NCBI RefSeq assembly: GCF_027924605.1
Contig: NZ_AP027042.1
Location: forward strand, 1,899,524-1,963,523
Reading direction: 5' to 3'
Length of the DNA stretch: 64,000 nt
DNA from: Dyella sp. GSA-30
GTDB taxonomy: Bacteria; Pseudomonadota; Gammaproteobacteria; Xanthomonadales; Rhodanobacteraceae
A model generated the notes under the pieces. The model saw nothing but the letters and a program-made list of their open reading frames with translations. It searched no databases and was not told the DNA's origin. The position numbers and the translations under genes are program-made. Shown in pieces: positions 33,345 to 42,974 of the stretch (positions within the stretch are counted from its first letter, which is position 1; every line of letters starts with the position of its first letter).

Positions 33345-34234
33345 TAACCCATTCACCGATTGACCGCCACACGGACGTTATCGCCATGCGCGATGGCTTG
33401 ACGCTGTGTGCCGATGTTTTCAACGCCAATGGCACACCACCGATACTGTTTGCACACGGCTTTGGCCAGACCCGGGGCGCCTGGGGCGGTACCGCGCAGG
33501 CCCTTGCCGAGGTGGGCTATCGCTGCGTCACATTCGACGCGCGCGGCCATGGCGAAAGCGGCCGGGTGGCTGGCGGCGAATACTACATGGAACAATTCGT
33601 CGAAGACCTGACCACGCTGGCGCGCATGCAGCCGGAGCCGCCGGTGCTGGTGGGTGCTTCGATGGGTGGGCTGCTCGGCCTGGTTGTGGCTGGCGAGTTC
33701 GACCCCCAGGCGTTTCGTGCGCTCGTGCTGGTCGATATCACCCCGCGCTGGGAGTCCGCTGGCGTCGAGCGCATTCTTGCCTTCATGAAAGCCCACCCGG
33801 ATGGTTTTGCCGACTACGCCGAGGCCGCCGAGCAGATTGCGCAATACCTGCCGCAGCGCCGCGAGCGTAAATCGGAAGAGCAACTCAAGCCGCTGCTGCG
33901 CGAAGGCGCGGACGGGCGCTTGCGCTGGCACTGGGACCCAGCTCTGCTCGACGGTCTGGTCAGCGAAAGCGAGCGCTATCAGCCGCGCCTGTTCTCGGCC
34001 GCGGCCAAGCTGCAGGTTCCGCTGTTGCTGCTTTCCGGTGGACGCAGCGATGTGGTGTCCCACGCGACCGTCAATGAATTTCTGCAACTGGTGCCGCACG
34101 CGCGACATGTCGAGCTGCCGCAAGCTACGCATATGCTGGCAGGCGACGCGAACGACGCATTCACGCGTGAAATCGCACGCTTCGTGCGTGATCTGGAATC
34201 GGCCGGCGTTCGGCATAACGCCGGTGCTGCGTAA
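33341..34234 (+). CDS. Alpha/beta-fold hydrolase
   Basis: A 297-residue alpha/beta hydrolase. Motifs: the oxyanion HGFGQTRGAW, the nucleophile in G-A-S-M-G-G, acid Asp in GGRSDVVS and catalytic His in QATHMLAGD. The substrate is unknown; the link to fadE suggests an ester, lactone or thioester of fatty-acid metabolism. I chose the ATG at 33341. It lies one base after the predicted transcription start, so the mRNA may be leaderless. An ATG at 33386 is the alternative, and a frame start at 33305 would fall in the -35. fadE begins 20 bases downstream. Confidence 0.85.
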   Translation: MVTHSPIDRHTDVIAMRDGLTLCADVFNANGTPPILFAHGFGQTRGAWGGTAQALAEVGYRCVTFDARGHGESGRVAGGEYYMEQFVEDLTTLARMQPEPPVLVGASMGGLLGLVVAGEFDPQAFRALVLVDITPRWESAGVERILAFMKAHPDGFADYAEAAEQIAQYLPQRRERKSEEQLKPLLREGADGRLRWHWDPALLDGLVSESERYQPRLFSAAAKLQVPLLLLSGGRSDVVSHATVNEFLQLVPHARHVELPQATHMLAGDANDAFTREIARFVRDLESAGVRHNAGAA

Positions 34235-34254
34235 CGTAAGAGTGAGGTGTTGAG

Positions 34255-36732
34255 ATGTCCGTTCTACTGACCCTACTGGCGGCGCTGATTGCGACAGGCG
34301 CCTGCGCCTACCATCGCAGCAGCCTGCGGACCTGGGCCATTGTCACCACGCTGACGACGCTGATCGTCGGCGTGATCGTGCAAGCGCCCTGGACGACGGT
34401 GATCCTGCTGATTATCGAGGCCCTCATCGCGGTGCCATTGCTGATGATCGGTTTCCGCCGCAAGAAGATCAGCGCGCCGCTGCTGAAGCTGTTTGCCAAG
34501 GTGACGCCCAAGCTGTCTGCCACCGAGCAGACCGCATTGGAGGCCGGTACGGTCGGTTTCGAAGGCGAGCTGTTCTCCGGCAAGCCGGACTGGCATGAAC
34601 TCCTCAAGCAGCCCAAGCCCGAGCTGAGCGTCGAAGAGCAGGCCTTCATGGACGGCCCGGTCGAACAGCTATGCGGCATGATCGACGACTGGCAGATCAC
34701 GCATGAGCTGGGCGACCTGCCGCCGGAAGTCTGGGACTTCATCAAGAAGAACAAATTCTTCGGCATGATCATTCCGAAGCAATACGGCGGCCTGGGCTTC
34801 TCCGCCCTGGCGCATTCGGCCGTGCTGCAGAAGCTGTCGACGATCTCGGCAACGGTTTCTTCCACCGTCGCGGTGCCCAACTCGCTGGGTCCGGCCGAAT
34901 TGCTGCTGCACTACGGCAGCGACGAACAGAAGAACCATTACCTGCCGCGCCTGGCGATCGGTGAAGAGATTCCCTGTTTCGCGCTGACCGGCCCGTATGC
35001 CGGTTCCGATGCAACCTCGATCCCCGACTACGGCATCGTCTGCAAGCAGGTGGTCGACGGCGTGGAGACGCTGGGCATTCGTCTGACCTTCGACAAGCGC
35101 TACATCACGCTGGCGCCGATCGCCACGGTGGTCGGCCTGGCCTTCCGCATGTATGACCCGGACAAGCTGCTGGGCGATGTCGAAGATCTGGGCATCACCC
35201 TGGCCTTGCTGCCGCGCTCGACGCCGGGCCTGGAAATCGGCCGTCGCCATTACCCGTTGAACATTCCGTTCCAGAACGGTCCAGTGCACGGCAAGGACAT
35301 CTTTGCGCCGATGAGCACGTTGATTGGCGGGGCGCATATGGCCGGTCACGGCTGGCGCATGCTGGTCGAATGCCTGTCCGTCGGCCGCGCGATTTCGTTG
35401 CCGTCCAACGCGACCGGTGCGGTGCGCATGTCTGCCGCAGCAACAGGCGCGTATGCGCGCATGCGCAAGCAGTTCGGTCTGGCGGTCGCGCGCTTCGAGG
35501 GCGTGGAAGAAGCCCTGGCGCGCATCGGCGGTCTCACCTACGCGACAGCAGCGCTGTCGCGTGCCACGGCGGCAGCGGTCGATCGCGGCGAGAAGCCGGC
35601 GGTGCCGTCGGCGATCGCCAAGTATCACGCCACCGAATGGGCGCGCATCGTCGCTGGCGACACGATGGACGTGCACGGCGGCAAGGGCGTGCAGCTGGGT
35701 CCGAAGAACTACGCCGGTCGTGGCTGGCAGTGTGTGCCGATCGCGATCACCGTGGAAGGCGCGAACATCATGACGCGCAGCCTGATGATCTTCGGTCAGG
35801 GTGCGATCCGTTGCCATCCTTATGTGCTGAAGGAAATGCAGGCCCTGTCGATCGCCGACTATGGCGATCGCCTGAAGACGTTCGACCGCCTGTTGTTCGG
35901 TCATATCGGCTTTGGCATCTCCAATGCGGTGCGTTCGTTCGCGCTGGGCATCACCGGTGCGCGTATCGGCGAATCGGCGGGCGATGCCTACGTACGCCGC
36001 TACTACCGCAAGCTCAACCGCTATTCGGCGGCGCTTGCGTTGTGCGCCGATACCTTCATGGGCGTGCTGGGCGGCAAGCTGAAGTTCAAGGAAAAGCTCT
36101 CCGCGCGTCTGGGCGACGTGCTCAGCTTCCTGTATATCGCCAGCGCCATGCTCAAGCGCTACGAAGACAGTGGCCGTCCGGAAGCCGACCGGCCGTTGCT
36201 GGCCTGGGCGTTTCACGAGTGCATGTGGCGGATCCAGATCGCACTGGACGGCGCGATCCGCAACTTCCCCGTGCGCCCGGTGGCTTGGCTGCTGCGCGCC
36301 CTGGTATTCCCGCTTGGTCGCCGCGAAGTGCCGCCGTCCGATCGCCTGGGTCGCCGCGTTGCAGCGATCATCACCGCACCGGGCGAAGCACGCGATCGCC
36401 TGTTGCAGTGGACCTATATGACGCCGACGGCCAACAACGTCGTCGGTCGCATGAATGCACTGCTGCCGGATGTGATCGCCGCCGAGCCGGTCGAGCGCAA
36501 GTTCGCAAAAGCACAGAAGTCGGGCCAGTTCAAGGCGCTCGATTACATGGGTCAGTTGGCGGAAGCCAAACAGGCCGGCGTGATCACCGACGCCGAGTTC
36601 GACTTGCTCAAGCGCGTGCGCGAAGGCGTATTCGAGTTCATTTCGGTGGATGATTTCGAGCCGGAAGAACTGCGTTCGGCACATGCGAGCGGTGCGAAGA
36701 AACCGGATGGCAAGCTGGCTGACGCCGCTTAG
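34255..36732 (+). CDS. fadE: Acyl-CoA dehydrogenase FadE
   Basis: An 825-residue flavoprotein for the first step of fatty-acid beta-oxidation, the size of E. coli FadE (814). Two or three N-terminal hydrophobic segments (about 1-70) anchor it to the membrane. The acyl-CoA dehydrogenase core spans about 110-520 (ALTGPYAGSDATS, MDVHGGKGVQLGPKNY, EGANIMTRSLMIFGQGAIRCHP). The long C-terminal extension is specific to FadE. Its electrons go to ETF and then to ETF-QO, also encoded in this window. It is co-transcribed with the hydrolase and ends in a strong terminator. Confidence 0.97.
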   Translation: MSVLLTLLAALIATGACAYHRSSLRTWAIVTTLTTLIVGVIVQAPWTTVILLIIEALIAVPLLMIGFRRKKISAPLLKLFAKVTPKLSATEQTALEAGTVGFEGELFSGKPDWHELLKQPKPELSVEEQAFMDGPVEQLCGMIDDWQITHELGDLPPEVWDFIKKNKFFGMIIPKQYGGLGFSALAHSAVLQKLSTISATVSSTVAVPNSLGPAELLLHYGSDEQKNHYLPRLAIGEEIPCFALTGPYAGSDATSIPDYGIVCKQVVDGVETLGIRLTFDKRYITLAPIATVVGLAFRMYDPDKLLGDVEDLGITLALLPRSTPGLEIGRRHYPLNIPFQNGPVHGKDIFAPMSTLIGGAHMAGHGWRMLVECLSVGRAISLPSNATGAVRMSAAATGAYARMRKQFGLAVARFEGVEEALARIGGLTYATAALSRATAAAVDRGEKPAVPSAIAKYHATEWARIVAGDTMDVHGGKGVQLGPKNYAGRGWQCVPIAITVEGANIMTRSLMIFGQGAIRCHPYVLKEMQALSIADYGDRLKTFDRLLFGHIGFGISNAVRSFALGITGARIGESAGDAYVRRYYRKLNRYSAALALCADTFMGVLGGKLKFKEKLSARLGDVLSFLYIASAMLKRYEDSGRPEADRPLLAWAFHECMWRIQIALDGAIRNFPVRPVAWLLRALVFPLGRREVPPSDRLGRRVAAIITAPGEARDRLLQWTYMTPTANNVVGRMNALLPDVIAAEPVERKFAKAQKSGQFKALDYMGQLAEAKQAGVITDAEFDLLKRVREGVFEFISVDDFEPEELRSAHASGAKKPDGKLADAA

Positions 36733-36753
36733 ACCGGCTTGATCCGTGCCATG

Positions 36754-36786
36754 AAAGCCCGCTTCTGATCGAGCGGGCTTTTTTTA
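36754..36786 (+). terminator. Rho-independent terminator after fadE
   Basis: AGCCCGCT (36756-36763) pairs with AGCGGGCT (36772-36779) and is followed by eight T. Confidence 0.93.
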
Positions 36787-36838
36787 TAACCATCGGTTGC
36801 TGCGCAGTGGGTGGTCGCGACCGCTACCCCGTCGAGCA

Positions 36839-37825
36839 TCAGACGACCAGAACGCAGCGGTTCTTGCCGCCTTCCTTGGCCTGATAAAGCGCGCGGTCGG
36901 CGGCCTGGATCAAGGCTTCGTCGTTGCCCACGCTGTCGTCGTGATAAGTGATGCCGATGCTGGCGCTCACATTGGCGACGAAGTCGCCGTTTCGACCCTG
37001 TAGCGGGTAGGGCTCGGCCAGCATGGCGCCGATCGAGCGGCAGCGGTCCAGCAGGCTGCCGGTATCGCTGATGTCTTCGAGGATCAAGGCAAATTCGTCG
37101 CCACCCAGCCGCGCGACGGAATCGTTGACCCGCAGGTGTTGGCGCAGGCGCTCGGCAATAACGATCAGCAATGCGTCGCCGGCCGGGTGGCCATGGCGGT
37201 CGTTGACCTGCTTGAAGCCGTCGACGTCGAGCAGGGCCAGGGCAAAGCCGATGCCGTGTCGCGGTGCCCGCTGAATCGCCGTGCGCAACCGATCATGGAA
37301 CAGCGTGCGATTGGGCAGGCCGGTCAGCATGTCGTGGGTGGCCTGGTGGCGTACCTGGGCTTCGGCGCGTTCGCGCTCGGCCACCTCTTCGACCAGTTGC
37401 TGGTTGCGCGCAGAAAGCTCATCCATCGCCAACTGCAACTGCGCGCGTGCACTGTAGAGTTCGAGGAACACGCGCACCTTAGATTGCAGGATGACGTCGT
37501 TGACCGGCTTGGAAATATAGTCGACCGCACCGAAGCGGTAACCCTTGAGCCGATTCATGTCGTCCGCGTAGGCGGCGGTGACGAAGATCACTGGCGTATC
37601 GCGCAGCTGGTCGGTTTCGGCAAGCAGCTGCACGACCTCGAACCCGTCCATATCCGGCATGTTCACATCGAGCAGGATCAACGCGAAACGATGGTCCAGG
37701 CATAGCGCCAGGGCTTCGTTGCCACTGGTTGCCTCGATCAGCTGTGCACCGCAGTCGGCGAGCAGGCGGCGCATCGCTACGAGGTTGGCTGGGGTGTCGT
37801 CGACGACGAGAATCTTCGGGAGCAT
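36839..37825 (-). CDS. Response regulator with diguanylate cyclase output
   Basis: A 328-residue REC-GGDEF protein. The receiver (1-120) has the acidic pair VVDDT, phospho-Asp in LLDVNMPDMDG and Lys in YISKPV. A helical linker (about 125-160) leads to the GGDEF domain, which has an intact active site (ARLGGDEFALI) and an R-x-x-D inhibitory site five residues before it. Phosphorylation should raise c-di-GMP. It is the last gene of the kinase-cheR-cheB operon, starting 7 bases after cheB, and is the likely output of that pathway. Confidence 0.93.
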   Translation of the reverse strand: MLPKILVVDDTPANLVAMRRLLADCGAQLIEATSGNEALALCLDHRFALILLDVNMPDMDGFEVVQLLAETDQLRDTPVIFVTAAYADDMNRLKGYRFGAVDYISKPVNDVILQSKVRVFLELYSARAQLQLAMDELSARNQQLVEEVAERERAEAQVRHQATHDMLTGLPNRTLFHDRLRTAIQRAPRHGIGFALALLDVDGFKQVNDRHGHPAGDALLIVIAERLRQHLRVNDSVARLGGDEFALILEDISDTGSLLDRCRSIGAMLAEPYPLQGRNGDFVANVSASIGITYHDDSVGNDEALIQAADRALYQAKEGGKNRCVLVV

Positions 37826-37832
37826 GGGCTTT

Positions 37833-38402
37833 TCAGCTAAGGCAAAGTCGGTTGAGCAAAGGGGCCATGGCGGCCAACGGAATGCAGTAGTCGGCCCCGG
37901 CGATATCGAGCGCGGCCTGCGGCATGGTGCGTACTTCGGCGTCGTTTGGATCCTGCACGATGCTCAGGCCGCCATGGCGGCGGATGTCGGCCAGGCCGCG
38001 CGCACCATCCTGGTTTGCGCCGGTCATGACGATGCCGATCAGCGATGCGCGGTAGGCTTCCGCCGCAGAGGTGAACAAGACATCGATGGACGGTCGCGAG
38101 AAATTGACTTTCGGATCGACCGACAGCGAAAAGCGCTCGTCGTGTTCGACCAGCAGGTGATAGCCGCTGGGGGCGACATGCACCGTACCGTTCCGTGCCG
38201 TTTCGCGCTCCGCCGCTTCCACTACGGGCAACGACGTGTGCCGTGCCAGCAGTTCGCAAAGTATTTCGACATCGCTCGAGCCGGTGTGACAGCAGACCAG
38301 GACGGCCGACGGAATGCGCGGATCGAGCCCGCCGAGCAGGACTTCGAGTGCGGTAAGGCCGCCGGCCGAACATCCGATTGCGATGGCGCGCGGTGCGATC
38401 AT
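37833..38402 (-). CDS. Stand-alone CheB-type methylesterase
   Basis: A 189-residue CheB catalytic domain without the usual receiver domain. It hydrolyses glutamyl methyl esters. The triad is visible as Ser12 (GCSAGG), His39 (CCHTGSS) and Asp132 (TGANQDGARG). Without a receiver it is not regulated by direct phosphorylation as in E. coli. The ATG lies one base after the cheR stop. A longer frame overlaps cheR and is not supported. The target is inferred to be the neighbouring kinase. Confidence 0.92.
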   Translation of the reverse strand: MIAPRAIAIGCSAGGLTALEVLLGGLDPRIPSAVLVCCHTGSSDVEILCELLARHTSLPVVEAAERETARNGTVHVAPSGYHLLVEHDERFSLSVDPKVNFSRPSIDVLFTSAAEAYRASLIGIVMTGANQDGARGLADIRRHGGLSIVQDPNDAEVRTMPQAALDIAGADYCIPLAAMAPLLNRLCLS

Positions 38403-38403
38403 G

Positions 38404-39231
38404 TCAACTCTTGTTGCCGAGCTGGTAGATGCGCAACTTGGCATCCACGGCCGAGAAGTCGCGTGCGGAGGGCGCAAAGTCGATGCTTTCGCGAATGCCC
38501 AGACAAAGGAAACCACCGCGGCGCAGGCTGTCGCGAAACAGGTTGAGCGCGCGGTCCTGCAAGGCGTCGCCGAAGTAGATCAGCACATTGCGGCACAGCA
38601 CCAGATGCGCTTCGCAGAAGACGTCATCGGTGACCAGGTTATGGTTGGCAAATATGACGTTGCGACGCAGGCGCTCGTCGAGCTTGATCAACTCGTAGCG
38701 CGCACTGTAGTAATCGGCCAACGAATGAGCGCCGCCAGCCGCCGCATAGTTGCGCGACCACAACTGCGCCTCGCGTGCCGGATAGATCGCCTCCTGCGCC
38801 TGCCACAACGCGGCATCGTTGAAGTCGGTGGCGTATAGCTGGCAGCGATCGTAAAGCCCGGCTTCTTCGAGCAGGATCGCCAGCGAATAGACTTCCTGAC
38901 CATGCGCGCAGCCGGCCAGCCAGATGTTGATCTGCGAATACGACGCGAGCACCGGCAGGACATGATCGCGCAGTGCGCGAAAGACCGGTGGGTCGCGAAA
39001 CATCTCCGATACCGGCACCGACAAGCCTTCCAGCACGACCGACATGAAGCCCGGCTCGTACAGCACTCGCTCGATCAGGCCGGTGACCGTGCGCATGCCC
39101 TGGGAATGCGACAACTGTACGATGCGCCGCTTCAACGAAGCGGGCGCGTACTGGCTGAAATCGTAACCGTGGCGCAACTGCAGTGCGCGCAGGAACAGTT
39201 CGATCTCGATGTCGTCCGGCGTGACGGCCAT
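38404..39231 (-). CDS. CheR-type protein-glutamate methyltransferase
   Basis: A 275-residue SAM-dependent methyltransferase. The N-terminal helical domain (about 5-75, RHGYDFSQYAPASLKRRI) is followed by the Rossmann domain with W-L-A-G-C-A-H-G-Q-E-V-Y-S and NVLIYFGDALQ. The beta-subdomain that docks on receptor tails appears small or absent. It lies five bases after the kinase stop; the ATG at 39231 is preferred over a GTG at 39252 that overlaps the kinase. No chemoreceptor gene is near, so the kinase itself may be the substrate. Confidence 0.92.
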   Translation of the reverse strand: MAVTPDDIEIELFLRALQLRHGYDFSQYAPASLKRRIVQLSHSQGMRTVTGLIERVLYEPGFMSVVLEGLSVPVSEMFRDPPVFRALRDHVLPVLASYSQINIWLAGCAHGQEVYSLAILLEEAGLYDRCQLYATDFNDAALWQAQEAIYPAREAQLWSRNYAAAGGAHSLADYYSARYELIKLDERLRRNVIFANHNLVTDDVFCEAHLVLCRNVLIYFGDALQDRALNLFRDSLRRGGFLCLGIRESIDFAPSARDFSAVDAKLRIYQLGNKS

Positions 39232-39236
39232 GGCGG

Positions 39237-42200
39237 TCAGCGATGCAGCCACACACGCATCATCGACGACAGCTTGTCGATGTCGATCGGTTTGGACAGG
39301 TAATCATTTGCGCCCACTTCCAGGCACTTCTCGCGATCGCCGCGCATGGCCTTGGCCGTCAGCGCGATAACCGGCAGCTTGAAATGCTTGGGCTGCGCGC
39401 GGATCGCCTTGATGGTCTCGTAGCCATCCATCACCGGCATCATGATGTCGGTCAGCACCAGCTCGATATCGTCGTTTTCCGCGAGTACCTTGAGTGCCTT
39501 CTGGCCATCCTGCGCCATGGTTACGGTGAGGCCCCATTCGCGCAGCACCTTCGACAGCGCAAAGAGGTTACGCATGTCGTCGTCGACCAGGAGAATCTTG
39601 CGCCCGCGCAGCTCGTCGTCGATCGCCGTGCGCTGGCTGGCCGCTGCGGCATGGCGGCGATCATGGCGCACGCTGTGCAGGAACAGGCTTACTTCGTCGA
39701 GCAGGCGTTCCGGCGCGCGCGCGCCCTTGACCACGATGCTGTCAGTGTATCGGCGCAGCTTCAGGTTTTCTTCGCGACTGAGATCGCGCCCAGAGTAAAT
39801 CACCACGGGCGGAATCTGGCCGCGGCTGGACAGTTGCTCCAGCAGTTCCATGCCGGACATGCCGGGCAAGCCAAGATCGAGCACCACGCAGTCGTAGTCC
39901 GCGTGAGCGATACGCTCCAGTGCCTGTTCCGCACTGGCGGCTTCGTCGATGGTCACACCATCGTCGTTGAGCAGCGTGCGGACGGCGGCGCGTGAATCCT
40001 CGTCGTCGTCGACGATCAACAGATGCCGGGTGCCACCTTCGGCAAAATGCAGCAGGCGTTCAAAGGCACCATTGATCGCCTCCCGGCTGACCGGTTTGGT
40101 CAAAAAGCCGACGGCGCCCATTTCGCGGCCGCGGTGAGCTTCGTCGACGGCCGAGATGAAATGCACGGGGATGTGACGGGTGACGTTGTCCGCCTTGAGA
40201 CGTTCGATCACTGTCCAGCCGTCCATGCCCGGCAGCATCACGTCCAGCAGAATGCCGGCGGGCTTGTAGCGCTGTGCAAGTTGCAGTGCAGACTCGCCTT
40301 CCGCCGCGGCCAGCACGCGGTAACCCTTGCGATGGACCATGTCGGCGAGGATGCGAGCGAAGATCGGATCGTCCTCGACGATCAAGACAACCTTGTCGTC
40401 CGGTGTCACGTGCGCACGATCGTCTTCGATGGTTTCGGGCAGCAGGGCATTCGTCACCGGGGCGCGCGAGTAGCCTGTATCGGCCGCGCTTGGCGCTTTT
40501 TCCGTGGGCGCACTAACGGCTTCGGTAACCTCAGGCAACAAGATGGTAAAAGTGCTGCCGCGCCCTTCGCGGCTGCGCAGGTCGATGCAGCCTCCCAGCA
40601 GCTCGGCGATGCGCGTCGAGATCGCCAACCCCAGACCGGTACCGCCGTATTGGCGGCTGGTGCCGGAATCGACTTGCTCGAAGGCGTTGAAAATTTTCTG
40701 GAACTTGTCAGCCGGAATGCCGATGCCGGTGTCGCTGACGGCGATGGCGATGACCGGTTTGCCGGTCAACCGCTCGGGGAGCGCAATGTCGGCGGCGGGT
40801 CGGCCGATATGCACCGAGACCGTCCCCTGCTGAGTGAACTTGAAAGCGTTGCCGACCAGGTTGTTGATGACCTGCTCGAGCTTGGGTGAGTCGGTGCGTA
40901 CGACGGCGGGCAGGGCCGGGTCGACGTCCACGTTGAAGCCGACCAGTTTTTCCTGCGCGACGTGATCGAAGGTGCGCTTGAGCGTGCGGATCAGATTGTT
41001 CAGGGGGAAGTCGGCCAGGTCCAGCTCCATCTTGCCGGCTTCGATCTTCGACAAGTCGAGGATATCGTTGATCAGTCGCAGCAGATTGCTGCCCGAGTCG
41101 TGAATGATGCGCGCCGATTCGACCTGCTCGTCGTTGAGGTTCTCTTCGCGGTTGTCGGACAGGCTGCGCGAGAGAATCAGCAAGCTGTTGAGCGGGGTGC
41201 GCAACTCGTGCGACATGTTGGCGAGGAACTCGGACTTGTACTGACTGGCGCGCGCCAGCTCTTCGGCCTTGTGTTGTGTGTCGCGTTGCAACGATTCGAG
41301 TACGCTCTTCTGCTCGTTGAGCGTCTCGGTTTTTTCCCGCAGTTCTTCGTTGGATGCCTGCAGTTCTTCGGTCTGCACGCGTAGCTCTTCTTCCGAAGCG
41401 ACCAGGCGTTGCGATTGTTCTTCGAGTTCGGCGGTCTTGGCCTGCAGGGCGTCGTGGCTGTCGCGCAGCACCTCTTTCTGCTGCCGCATGACCAGTTCGG
41501 AGGTGCGAAGGTCGTCGGCTTGCTCCTGGGTCTGTTCCAGCAGGGCCTGCGTGCGGATGGCGCGAGTGAGGTTTTCCTGTGTCAGGCCGGCGATCGGTAG
41601 CAACTCGTCGAGCAATTGACGGTGCAGCGGAGCGAGCTGGCCAAAACTGGCCAGTTCAAGCACGCCGCAGAGTTCGTCGCGCACCATGACCGGCATGATG
41701 ACGATGCAGCGGGGCAGTGCTTCGCCGCTGCTCGAATGGACGCGTACGTAGTTCTCCGGCACCTGATCCAACACGATCACCCGGCGTTCGATCAGGCATT
41801 GGCCGACCAGGCCTTCGCCGGGCATGTAGCTGTCAGGGCCCTGCCAGGTCTGGCGCAGTCCGTAGCTGCCGAGCAGGTCGAGTTGTTCGCGCTGGTTGTC
41901 GTAGAGGTAGTACATGGACAAACCGGCGCCGAGCAGAGGTACCAGCGATGAGGTGAGCTCGCGCGCGAAGTCGCGATGGCTGGCGGTCTGCTGCAGACGG
42001 CGGGCGATATCCGAAACCTGCGTTTTCAGCCAGGTCTGCCCCTGCGTTTCGATCGACATGCGCTTGAATACCTGCAGCGCACGGGCAATCTCGCCGACCT
42101 CGTCCTTGCGGGCCAGTTGGCCTACTTCGATATCGTGGTCGTGATTCGACAGGCGGGTCATCAGGTCGGTGATGCGGCGCAGCGGGCGCGTGATCAGCCG

Positions 42201-42878
42201 GTAGGTAAGGCTGATAACCGCGAGTCCGAAGATCAGACCGAGCAGCCCGAATACGATGTTGACGGCACGGGTGGCATTGAGGGTGCCGGTCAGCGTCGCG
42301 TTGCGTTTGGTCAGCAGCTCGTTTTCGGTACGCGCCATCTGGTCGATCAGCGCATACGCATCTTCGATGCGCACCGTGCGATGGGCGATATAGTCGTTGC
42401 GAATGCGCTGCAGTTCCTGTGCCGCCTTGGTCGGATCGGATTCGGTCATCTTGCCGATGGGGTCGACCGCATACGTGCTGACTTCACGTTGCCATTGTGT
42501 GATCAGGCCCTGGATGCGATCGATCCGTGTCTGCTGCACCGGGTTGTCCATGGTGAGGTTGCGCAGCGTGTCCAGATGCGTCGTACTGTCGGTGACGCCG
42601 GTGCGGAAGGCGGTGCGCTCCTCGTCATGCTGGTTGAGCACATAGCCGCGGACGCCGACTTGGCCGGTCTGCATGGCGAGACGCACCTGATCCAGTTCGA
42701 GCAGGACGTTATAGGTGTGAATGGCCCATTGGCGATTCTGGTCCTGCTTGTTCAGTGCGGAGAGCGTGACGACGCTCGCCAGCAGGAACAAGCCGACGAG
42801 CAAGCCAATGGCCAGCAGGATCTTGCGCTGGATAGGTTGATCGGCAAGCCAGGTTTCTTTCTTGGTATCCGCCGCCAT
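39237..42878 (-). CDS. Hybrid histidine kinase, CHASE3/HAMP/GAF with three receivers
   Basis: A 1213-residue membrane sensor kinase. Order: membrane helix (about 20-42), CHASE3-like periplasmic helical domain (about 43-200), second helix (about 207-230), HAMP (about 231-283), GAF (about 300-440), and a long Glu-rich coiled coil (about 450-540). Then come HisKA with phospho-His near 555 (NMSHELRTPLNS), the ATPase domain, and three receivers with Asp near 877, 999 and 1145. The second receiver ends in V-V-K-G instead of the usual K-P. It heads an operon with cheR, cheB and REC-GGDEF. The Glu-rich coiled coil could be a methylation target like that of chemoreceptors (inference). Confidence 0.93.
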   Translation of the reverse strand: MAADTKKETWLADQPIQRKILLAIGLLVGLFLLASVVTLSALNKQDQNRQWAIHTYNVLLELDQVRLAMQTGQVGVRGYVLNQHDEERTAFRTGVTDSTTHLDTLRNLTMDNPVQQTRIDRIQGLITQWQREVSTYAVDPIGKMTESDPTKAAQELQRIRNDYIAHRTVRIEDAYALIDQMARTENELLTKRNATLTGTLNATRAVNIVFGLLGLIFGLAVISLTYRLITRPLRRITDLMTRLSNHDHDIEVGQLARKDEVGEIARALQVFKRMSIETQGQTWLKTQVSDIARRLQQTASHRDFARELTSSLVPLLGAGLSMYYLYDNQREQLDLLGSYGLRQTWQGPDSYMPGEGLVGQCLIERRVIVLDQVPENYVRVHSSSGEALPRCIVIMPVMVRDELCGVLELASFGQLAPLHRQLLDELLPIAGLTQENLTRAIRTQALLEQTQEQADDLRTSELVMRQQKEVLRDSHDALQAKTAELEEQSQRLVASEEELRVQTEELQASNEELREKTETLNEQKSVLESLQRDTQHKAEELARASQYKSEFLANMSHELRTPLNSLLILSRSLSDNREENLNDEQVESARIIHDSGSNLLRLINDILDLSKIEAGKMELDLADFPLNNLIRTLKRTFDHVAQEKLVGFNVDVDPALPAVVRTDSPKLEQVINNLVGNAFKFTQQGTVSVHIGRPAADIALPERLTGKPVIAIAVSDTGIGIPADKFQKIFNAFEQVDSGTSRQYGGTGLGLAISTRIAELLGGCIDLRSREGRGSTFTILLPEVTEAVSAPTEKAPSAADTGYSRAPVTNALLPETIEDDRAHVTPDDKVVLIVEDDPIFARILADMVHRKGYRVLAAAEGESALQLAQRYKPAGILLDVMLPGMDGWTVIERLKADNVTRHIPVHFISAVDEAHRGREMGAVGFLTKPVSREAINGAFERLLHFAEGGTRHLLIVDDDEDSRAAVRTLLNDDGVTIDEAASAEQALERIAHADYDCVVLDLGLPGMSGMELLEQLSSRGQIPPVVIYSGRDLSREENLKLRRYTDSIVVKGARAPERLLDEVSLFLHSVRHDRRHAAAASQRTAIDDELRGRKILLVDDDMRNLFALSKVLREWGLTVTMAQDGQKALKVLAENDDIELVLTDIMMPVMDGYETIKAIRAQPKHFKLPVIALTAKAMRGDREKCLEVGANDYLSKPIDIDKLSSMMRVWLHR

Positions 42879-42974
42879 GCAAACCGTCTTTGGTTTTGAA
42901 CGGGAGCCTCGCTCGAGGCTGCACCGTCGGGTTTTTGTCTGCGTCCGCCATCCCAGTCGGTCGCGAGTGAAACT

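Noticed and set aside
34669-36684. 671-codon open frame antisense to fadE
   Set aside because: It is a His/Arg/Gln-rich shadow frame produced by GC-biased codon use. FadE on the plus strand has clear domains throughout.
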